Made by a program: the position numbers and the translations under genes. Positions 56,761 through 64,000 of a stretch of DNA of 64,000 nucleotides are shown piece after piece. The notes under the pieces are model-generated. The model was not told the origin of the DNA. It made no database searches and saw only the letters and a list, made by a program, of their open reading frames with translations. Numbering within the stretch: position 1 is the first letter of the stretch; every line of letters starts with the position of its first letter. This stretch comes from Paraconiothyrium sp. Pb-2020 (taxonomy: Eukaryota > Ascomycota > Dothideomycetes > Pleosporales > Didymosphaeriaceae): positions 1,550,001 through 1,614,000 of the forward strand of contig JAJUBI010000003.1 of the NCBI GenBank assembly GCA_022419385.1, read 5' to 3'.

Positions 56761-57757
56761 ATGGCCCGCACGCTTCTCCTCGCTGGTCCCTCTATCGCGG
56801 CGCACCCTGAAGTGCTCGATAAGGTCTATGAAATCCACGACCGCTCCTCTGCCGATTTGCAGATGCTAGATCGCCTCGCAGCAGGATTAGTACAGCTGCC
56901 ATCCTCCACATACGATGTCGTACTACTGCTCACCGACGCCGACGGCACAACCCGCGAGAGCCATAAGTTGCTGGACCGAGATGTCATGAACAAGGTCGTC
57001 GGCGCGCTCAAGGCGGGCGGTTTACTCAAGAGTCAGGATGGTGTATTTGGTGCGGCTGGTGGCGCTGAGAAGACTGAGGCTATCCTTGCCGGACTCGTCG
57101 ACGGTACAGACGGTATGATGAAGCCTGAGCAGGTGGAGAGCGTGTCTATACCTCTCAAGTTAAGGAAGAAGACAAACGACGCAAACGGAGTGAATGGCAC
57201 AGCACCCCTCAACGTCAACGGCAAGCGCGAGCAAGCGCCATCTGTGCAGCCTGTACAGCCTGCACAGCCCTTCGGCGTGGGCTTCGTTGATTTTAGCGAC
57301 GACCTCGATGCTGAGATTATAATTGGGGAGGATGACGACCTGATCGACGAGGACGACCTGATCACAGAGGAAGACATGGCTCGCCCGATCATCCAACGTA
57401 AGTCGATCGCACTTTCACCTTCGCCCGCCAACATGCTAACGATCCCCAGCGCCCGAGTGCCGACCCAAGGCTGGAAAGCGGCGTCGGGCCTGCAAAGACT
57501 GCACTTGCGGCATGAAAGAGAAGCTCGAAGCCGAAGACGCCGCGAAGCGCGCCAACGCCGACAACGCTCTCAACACGATGAAGTTAGGAGCCGACGATCT
57601 CACAGAGGTAGACTTCACCGTCCAGGGCAAGGTCGGCAGCTGTGGAAATTGCGCACTAGGCGACGCCTTTAGGTGTGATGGCTGCCCGTACATAGGCTTA
57701 CCAGCATTCAAGCCAGGCGAAGAGGTACGGCTGCTCAACAATGATATTCAATTGTAG
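56761..57757 (+). CDS. DRE2: DRE2 (anamorsin/CIAPIN1) cytosolic Fe-S assembly protein
   Basis: DRE2 carries electrons with Tah18 in early cytosolic iron-sulfur cluster assembly. Exons 56761-57397 and 57450-57757 (52-bp intron, GTAAGT, GCTAAC branch) give 314 aa. The start is the ATG at 56761 (cgccATGg) rather than the upstream 56542. The N-terminal SAM-like domain includes LLLAGPSIAAHPEVLDKVYE and SSTYDVVLLLTDADG. A linker contains VGFVDFSDDLDAEIIIGEDD, where DFSDD resembles the known family motif. The Cys-rich C-terminal domain has ECRPKAGKRRRACKDCTCG (first Fe-S site) and CGNCALGDAFRCDGCPYIG (second, CX2CX7CX2C), ending GLPAFKPGEEV. All expected cysteines are present. Intact. Confidence 0.95.
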
Positions 57758-58026
57758 AGGATTTCTTTGTATGGGAAGGATTTGGTATTGCATGTAAGGG
57801 CGTTTCCAGATAGAAGGTAAGATTGGGTTTTGCATATCATGAGCTACAAAAGCTATGGAGCATCTAACTATAAGATATGAAAATATCATTGCACATGCTT
57901 ATGGAAAGCAAACAGATGCAAACGCTTCATTCTTCGCTTGCTGACCAAAAGTCCCATACTTTGAAGTCGAGGTCCAAAAGAACAAGCAACGCAATTGTCT
58001 CCAACCTCACCCGGACTTATATATAA

Positions 58027-61000
58027 TCATAGAAAAGCCTTACTCTCCCTACTCTTCCAAATACTCGACCCCCTGCCCAACACCCCCTTTAAACTTCCGA
58101 AACCTTTCTTCCGCTGCGTCTCCTCATCCACTTCCACACTAACCGGCCTCTTTCCCTTCCCCTCTACCACCCTCAGCCTTTCCGGACTCCCCTCCTGCAC
58201 GCCCCTCGCCATACTAGTCTCTCTCGTAATCCTACCTCTTTTAACCGCACTTTCGGGTCCCGGCGTCGCATCCTCCGCCGCATGCCCTCCCTCCATCAGC
58301 GACAGCCCCAGCCCCACGGCGGTAGATTGCATAGGCGTTGAAGGACGGGTAGCAGTATCCCTTTTAGAATGATAAAACGGCGAGGACTGCATGTGTACCA
58401 GTCTAGAATGGCGCGGCGAAGTCGGCCCACCGATGCCTATTCCAATGCTTTCTCTTCGCAGCTCTTCGATGCGTGGCGCCTCGTCCTCGCCGTACCCCAC
58501 GACGCTCCCGGTACCGTCTCGTTCGGTGGTAGTGGACCCCACGGTGTCGCCGTCGTGCCGCAGGCGCGCGGGACTCGTGCTGCTCCGCGAGTTCGCCTTG
58601 GTAGACCCCCGGATATCTGCCCAGCGAGGGTAGGCGCCTGATTGAGTGCGCGAGCGGGAGTGCATTTTAGGACGGTGTGAGGCGGATTGTTGGGACTGAG
58701 AGCGTGAGTGCAGAGACTTGCGGGAGTGGCGCTCGTTGGTTGAAGATGGGAGAGGGTAGGAAGAGGCGGTGCTGGTGCGGTTAGATGGAGAGCGGGTGAC
58801 CGCACGGTAGAAGTTATGAGAGTGTATCTTGGAGCGGTGACCGATGGATGTTTTTGGGCGGGTTGGGGATGAGTCCGATGTTCGTTTAGATTTAGATCCC
58901 GCGGTTGTAGATGCCTTCATAGAGTTGTCCGCTAAGCTGTATAGGGAGGAGACGGTGTTCTCCTTGCCGCCGTGTTCGAGGCGGTCGGGGCGGTAAAAGG
59001 GCGTGGGGTCGCGTTCACTTGCGCGTTTGAGAGCTTTGCTGTTCCTCTTACTGTTTCTTTTGCTTTCGCGCTTGCCCCCATGCTTGGCCTCATGCTTGTC
59101 ATCCCGCTCTACCTTCTCGTCGATCTTCTCGATCTTAAGTGGGCCAATCCAGTTCCTCACCGAGTTGCTTGGCTTGAGTGTGTGACGACGCTCCGCGTCT
59201 ATGATGTCGTCTTCTTCGCTGGAGTAGTTGCTCTCGCTCAATTCGGCATCCTTGAAGACTTGTTCGCCCAGCGTCTTGTTCAGCGTGTCCCTCATGATTG
59301 GACCGCGCAGACTTGCCTGTGTAGATGTTTGGCTGTTCATGCCTGTTGGCTGATACACGGAGGTGCCTGGTCGAAGTTTAGACCGCGGCGGGGGCTCATC
59401 TACATCACTACTTTTCGCCGAGGAAACGTCTGTATGTCTTCGCCCGAAACCGTTCGATGGTCTACTCTTCCTCAGACTTTTCGAGAGATCGAAGTGAATT
59501 GTAGCTGGCGAGGGCGTATCGGCGGGCCTTCGAATGCGGAGGCTTTCGGGGAGGTCGCTGTCCGGGCTGCGAACAATGTCATTCGGCTTAACTATATTGG
59601 GAGACATCGGCTTCAAGGGAGACTTATGCGCCATATCCGGGTCGCCTATAAAACCAGGAGGAGAATTGTAGTTGGACGATGAGACGCGGGACCCGGCGAA
59701 AAGGGGAGACTGCTGAGCGGAAGCGCGCTTTCGGATGTAGCTATGGCGCTTTTCGTCGATCGTCCGACGATCGAGCAAGCGGTGCACTCGCTCAGGGCTT
59801 TCGTAAGTGGACGGTACGACTGGTCTGATGCTCTGGCGTTTCTCAAGTGGGGTTGTGAACTGCATGGTATGACGCGCTTTCGATGGCTGAGGGAATGCAG
59901 ATGGAACAGTTGACAATGCAGTAGTCTGTGAACTTGAACTTAAAGTTCGCTGTACAGCAGAAGTATCTGTACCGCGCGATGCTGTTTGGGCGTGACTTCG
60001 GCGTGTAGAGCGTCGAGTGCCCGATATTCCGGAGCTGTGGCGTTTTGCTTTGGAAGCGTCATGTGTACTTTTTCGTCGCAAATCGGGTGAACCCGCCGAC
60101 TTCCTTCGTAACATGTCGGTTGGTATTTGCATCGAGGTTGCGGGATGGTGAATAGGCTCATTTTCCGCCTTGAAATTGAACGATTCGTGCAGCGTTGTGA
60201 GGAGATTGTCGTCCCGATCATTAAGAGATGTGTCGCGTGAGTGAGCGTAAACACCTCTCTTCATCAGGGGCAGTGGGAGAAGGTGAAGTTGAGGTGGACG
60301 CTCAAAAGTCCGGGGAGGGAAGTCTTCTAATTTCCCCTTCTCGAGATCCTCATATTCTGCTCTGTCAATATCTCCTATACCTGTAGCGATTGGGATCGGA
60401 CGCGAGATGTCTCTCTTGCGCGGACTGCCGGGAGCGCCGGGGCTGATGTAACCCTGTTCGTTGTTCTTTCGCCGGCGACAGAAGGACAGGGAGAGAAGGA
60501 TGAATATAGCTGCGGCAAACAGTGACGATAGGACGGCGCCGACAATTATACCAGTCTTCTTCTTCGAGGAGCCCTCAGTGTCCGTTCCCCCAGGTGTATT
60601 GTCCTTAGGGTCCGAATTCAAGGGGTTGGATGGATTACCCGCATCGGTACCTAATACATCAATCTGAAATGCTTGCGTGTCTTTCGTTTTGCCATCTGAA
60701 GACGTTGCAGTTAGGGATCCATCCACCGTACAGGCTGCGGTATCCTCCGGTAAAATGCCCGATACAATCAAATTGTCCGAATCAAAGCTGAGCCACTTGT
60801 CGAGTTTACCGAATTGCATCGAAATGGTCTCATTGTCAAGTGCTAAGACCGAGTTCGGTATCTGGTGGTCGAAGTAGACACCAGGGGTGACGTTCAAGTG
60901 GCCAATCTCCCCTGTGAACAGTTGAGAAGTGAACGCGAGATGGATCGTATGCTCTGCGGAGCCTCCGAATTTGTCCTTGACGACAAGTGAGATGTCTTGG

Positions 61001-61881
61001 GACATGAGGCCAGAGGGAGGAGTTCCGCTGATGTCGAAGGAGTGGTCATCGAATGACATCCATTTCGGTCCATTGATGCTGGCGGATTGAATATCGTCAT
61101 CGCGAATAGGGGCATTGTCCAAATACAACATGTCTTTCAATCCTGTGATATTGACACCTTCCCCTTTTGTCACATTCAACGTCTGCATCAATGGCCTGAA
61201 AAGTAACAGGTGGTTGCTCACGACTAAAGTGAACGATGTTGACGCGGCCGCAAATTCGGGTGTATCAGAAGCGATGAGAAGGATCTCGAACGTCTGCGTA
61301 TTATCTGATGAAGGTGTGGTTCCCGCAAAGCGCAATTTCTGCGCATCGAAGCTGATCCAGGAGGGTAGCGGCGTGTGGTCCGCAAGAGTGGCGTAATAAA
61401 ATAGTTTCTTACCATTCGCATCGAAAAGATTCTGATCTAGGACGAACTCGAACGGCTTCGAGGGCAAAAGAGTGATGTTTTGGGGTCCCGAAAGTTGACC
61501 TAACTTCGAGAGCGCTTGGGAAATGTCTCCGTCCACTTTCGGCCCGTCATCTTTCTCGACGGGCAGCTGCGTATCCATATTAGCCACTAGACCAGCTTCA
61601 CCGGCTGCAACGATCGTAAATTTCGCAGTTCCGGCATCTTTGTCTTCCGGGGTCCCCCAAAGGGTTCTGTTCTCGCTGTGGATATGTAGCCATGAAGGAC
61701 CACCAGCTATTGAGTACACGAGCTGGTCTGGATCTGGTTGAAACGTATTCGCGTAGAATTGGAAGCTGTACGGTTTGCCAACCCGAGCGACAGGTGGTAA
61801 TTGCAGATTGAGAGGAAACTTGACTGCAGGCGATGTTGCGACCGCGGTGGCCAGGAGGCAGAGGAAGACCGCCAACTGCAT
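58027..61881 (-). CDS. AXL2-like cadherin/dystroglycan-domain polarity protein
   Basis: Single exon, 1284 aa. Type I membrane protein resembling Axl2, the yeast axial bud-site landmark, whose homologue in Aspergillus acts in conidiophore septation. A signal peptide lies at 1-16 (MQLAVFLCLLATAVAT). Repeated dystroglycan-type cadherin-like (CADG) domains fill the ectodomain: PPVARVGKPYSFQFYANTFQ, WLHIHSENRTLWGTPEDKD, PSWISFDAQKLRFAGTTPSS and WMSFDDHSFDISGTPPSG. A membrane helix is near 443-466 (IIVGAVLSSLFAAAIFILLS) followed by CRRRKN. The roughly 800-residue cytosolic tail is Ser/Arg/Pro-rich with many short basic patches and likely phosphorylation sites. It lies convergent with DRE2, 270 bp apart. 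Confidence 0.88.
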   Translation of the reverse strand: MQLAVFLCLLATAVATSPAVKFPLNLQLPPVARVGKPYSFQFYANTFQPDPDQLVYSIAGGPSWLHIHSENRTLWGTPEDKDAGTAKFTIVAAGEAGLVANMDTQLPVEKDDGPKVDGDISQALSKLGQLSGPQNITLLPSKPFEFVLDQNLFDANGKKLFYYATLADHTPLPSWISFDAQKLRFAGTTPSSDNTQTFEILLIASDTPEFAAASTSFTLVVSNHLLLFRPLMQTLNVTKGEGVNITGLKDMLYLDNAPIRDDDIQSASINGPKWMSFDDHSFDISGTPPSGLMSQDISLVVKDKFGGSAEHTIHLAFTSQLFTGEIGHLNVTPGVYFDHQIPNSVLALDNETISMQFGKLDKWLSFDSDNLIVSGILPEDTAACTVDGSLTATSSDGKTKDTQAFQIDVLGTDAGNPSNPLNSDPKDNTPGGTDTEGSSKKKTGIIVGAVLSSLFAAAIFILLSLSFCRRRKNNEQGYISPGAPGSPRKRDISRPIPIATGIGDIDRAEYEDLEKGKLEDFPPRTFERPPQLHLLPLPLMKRGVYAHSRDTSLNDRDDNLLTTLHESFNFKAENEPIHHPATSMQIPTDMLRRKSAGSPDLRRKSTHDASKAKRHSSGISGTRRSTRRSHAQTASRGTDTSAVQRTLSSSSQTTALSTVPSAFPQPSKARHTMQFTTPLEKRQSIRPVVPSTYESPERVHRLLDRRTIDEKRHSYIRKRASAQQSPLFAGSRVSSSNYNSPPGFIGDPDMAHKSPLKPMSPNIVKPNDIVRSPDSDLPESLRIRRPADTPSPATIHFDLSKSLRKSRPSNGFGRRHTDVSSAKSSDVDEPPPRSKLRPGTSVYQPTGMNSQTSTQASLRGPIMRDTLNKTLGEQVFKDAELSESNYSSEEDDIIDAERRHTLKPSNSVRNWIGPLKIEKIDEKVERDDKHEAKHGGKRESKRNSKRNSKALKRASERDPTPFYRPDRLEHGGKENTVSSLYSLADNSMKASTTAGSKSKRTSDSSPTRPKTSIGHRSKIHSHNFYRAVTRSPSNRTSTASSYPLPSSTNERHSRKSLHSRSQSQQSASHRPKMHSRSRTQSGAYPRWADIRGSTKANSRSSTSPARLRHDGDTVGSTTTERDGTGSVVGYGEDEAPRIEELRRESIGIGIGGPTSPRHSRLVHMQSSPFYHSKRDTATRPSTPMQSTAVGLGLSLMEGGHAAEDATPGPESAVKRGRITRETSMARGVQEGSPERLRVVEGKGKRPVSVEVDEETQRKKGFGSLKGVLGRGSSIWKSRESKAFL

Positions 61882-63108
61882 GATGGTGACTACTGTATGT
61901 ATATTAGCAAAGCATGCCCGTTGGAAATTTAGTCGAAGTTTGAATTACCGCAACTGCGTCCACGCGCACAATCGCATAAAAGGTGATCGACAGGATAGAA
62001 AGCCGCCACGACGATGAAGACCTTCACTCCGATACAGCCATCTTTTCCTTGAATTGCTGGAATTCATCCGGGTCGCGTCTCCAACGCGCTCTCGCGTCAG
62101 GGAAGGACCTTGCCCTTCAGGCTCGTGAAAGCCAGAGGAATGCATAGGTAAGTGGACGGTGCTCGGCAGACAAACGTGAGCAAGGGAGACCGAACTGTGT
62201 AACCTCTGATGCCACACCTACCATGAATATATGTATACGTCATCTCAAGCATTCTGCCAGTCAATAGGGCAGAGAGGACCCGGCTGTCGCTGTACTCGAG
62301 GATCGGATTGCCGAAACTGATTAAACTACTCCGGCGTGGGATGGTTCGTGGATACCTTCATTCGTTAGGCTCGGCACCTCTCCCGCTCATCCTATCCGGA
62401 GATAGAGAAACCGATAGATAATGCCTTTTTGCGATTGGGTTGTTCGATGAAGCGGATTGTAAACCGAAGTCTCGATTCGAGAGATGCAGTTGCCAGCCAC
62501 CATGGAACAGGGTTCCCCTTTGATATTGCATATTCACGTCTTTTGTGGCTTAGGGAATCCCGGGCGCCAGTTTTTCTTTCGTTTTAACTGTCGAAAATCC
62601 TTCCATGATCGCGATTGAGTACACACGTGCATTGTGGGTGCAGATGAATACTCGTCAAGCTTAAGACGGTGAAACGAGCGGCATGCATCCGCGGGTAGCT
62701 TCCTGTCCAAGCCGATGGCGATCGAACGCAAAACACACTTGTCATCTGCTTTGGATGTGAGACGTAGGGACCTTGTCCTGCTCGTGGCTGCTGATTGCCC
62801 CGCGGAAATCTGCCGGAAGGTGCTGCACATGACAGCAGAATGCGCTAGTCCGGAAGAGAAACGCATATCCAGAAAACAGTCTCTTGGGAGATCAGGAGCT
62901 CAACAACCTACTCAAAACGGTTACTAATCTTTCCTCTATATTTAATCGCTGGACATCGTCCGCAAATGATAACATATTGACATCTATTGTCTGAATATCA
63001 CTAGGAGGGGTTTTGTTTGCTAGGAAGCTTCGAATCTGAAGATTGAGTGCGTTCCCAAGCACTCAGGAAGACTGAAAAGGTGACTAAGGAGGCTTCATTG
63101 GCATATAC
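61882..63108. other. Intergenic, promoter side of the AXL2-like gene
   Basis: No supported coding sequence; frames at 61945-62217 and 62534-62866 lack domains. Confidence 0.4.
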
Positions 63109-63330
63109 ATGAACGACATAATACAGGACATTAGATACTCTGGAAAAGGCAACAAAGACCTGCTTAAGAAGACGTGTAAGATTGCAAAGCAAGGCAGGAC
63201 CAAGTGTTACAGCAAGTGGAAGTGGAGGACCACGCCGTCTCGCGGGACTAAAACCCAGTCATACACGTGCATTGAAGGCATACCCGACTGCTGCAACTAC
63301 ACCCTGCAGACCTGCTCCTTCAAGTACTGA
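63109..63330 (+). CDS. Possible small cysteine-rich protein or exon
   Basis: Open frame of 73 codons with a Lys-rich first half and six cysteines in the last 52 residues, spaced KTC-x7-C-x19-C-x6-CC-x6-C (KTCKIAKQGRTKC, SYTCIEGIPDCCNYTLQTC). The spacing with a CC pair is like disulfide-rich small secreted proteins, but no signal peptide is present in the frame; one could be in an unrecognised upstream exon. Not a named family. Equally it could be chance. Confidence 0.3.
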   Translation: MNDIIQDIRYSGKGNKDLLKKTCKIAKQGRTKCYSKWKWRTTPSRGTKTQSYTCIEGIPDCCNYTLQTCSFKY

Positions 63331-64000
63331 AGATTCGATTCTCTGCACCATGAGAGAAATGACTTAGACAAAGTGTTTCATAGGGTAACCTCACCATTAA
63401 TGCAATCTAAGCGTCCCGATGCCACAATGAGCGGTTCATGCAAAAGTATTCGAGCCATGCAGAAGAGCGTATGATACGCGGTCAGGACTCAATGATACGT
63501 ACCTATGGTACGAAAGAGAAGGGAGCCCGCATGTAGACTTAACCAACAATAGACAATAAAGAGAAGGTGAGGTCGAATGATACCTTTTGACGCAGCTCAA
63601 CAGCTGAATTCCTACTTTGCCACATATCGAAGTGTTCCTGTCCTTTACTTATCTTGACATAATGCACGTTTCAGACGAGGCACACAATATTGCATCATAT
63701 GCTCGGCGCCTCTAACGCTGAAACCATGCCCAAGAATGTATGGCTGCGCTACGAAACAACCGACCGGCAAAGATAATCATTGTAAGCCAAGGATGATATA
63801 AGTCCTGCGCTATGGCTGGTAGAGAAGGCCGATAAGAATCAAGGTGCCGCGAGGTTGATTCGAGCCACTAAGTGGTGCATTTCCATTTCTCAAGGAGTTG
63901 TGTGACGAGTAAACATGGCTTCGAAGGTCGGCAAAATCGTTGGCACCTGTCGCTGTCGCTCCTGGTCTTGGAAATGACAATGGCTTGCTACACCAGGTCA
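63331..64000. other. Intergenic to window end
   Basis: Nothing recognised. Confidence 0.4.

Noticed and set aside
1..64000. tRNA genes, CRISPR arrays, intact transposons
   Set aside because: No convincing B-box/T-arm pair, no regularly spaced repeats, and no transposase or reverse-transcriptase motifs were seen by eye.

Overview
The window is nuclear DNA of a filamentous ascomycete (Pezizomycotina, probably a Dothideomycete). This rests on many short GT-AG introns (mostly 44-70 bp, several with CTGAC or CTAAC branch sites), CT-rich leaders before ATG, and recognisable orthologues of fungal housekeeping genes: a CYS3/MetR-type bZIP, CHL4/CENP-N, SWC4, a YCK-type casein kinase, a Nup133-like nucleoporin, an STF2-like protein, DRE2 and an AXL2-like protein. 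There is also a U2 snRNA gene. The class-level placement is an inference. Exon coordinates were assigned by hand from frame continuity and splice consensus.

Layout. 1-10 kb is accessory in character: the 3' part of a cytochrome P450, a small putative lipid-anchored protein, a secreted GH76 mannanase with a 9-nt microexon, a STAND-type N-domain/ubiquitin-like protein with a premature stop, and two tail-to-tail alpha/beta hydrolases. 10-19 kb holds a SLATT-domain membrane protein, a DUF3405 Golgi-type protein with one in-frame stop, a tail-anchored hypothetical, and a multi-exon small gene. 18.6-23.6 kb holds the sulfur-regulator-like bZIP, divergent from CHL4/CENP-N, and a helix-hairpin-helix protein. 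23.6-36 kb is gene-poor, with a frameshifted fungal protein, a large repetitive Ser/Pro-rich secreted protein and a SWIM-RING protein. 36-46 kb contains a decayed FAD oxidoreductase, a p24 cargo receptor, U2 snRNA, SWC4 and a damaged short-chain dehydrogenase. 46-62 kb is dense housekeeping sequence (casein kinase, nucleoporin, STF2-like, DRE2, AXL2-like). The last 2 kb is nearly empty.

The genes do not form one pathway cluster. A notable pattern is that five accessory genes carry small disabling lesions (nonsense codons, one-base frameshifts, a lost 5' splice site), while the housekeeping genes are intact. No complete transposon, CRISPR array or tRNA was identified. The best candidates for unusual biology are the SLATT-domain protein, the STAND-N/ubiquitin-like protein, the GH76 microexon across the predicted catalytic Asp pair, and the long open intron of the bZIP gene.
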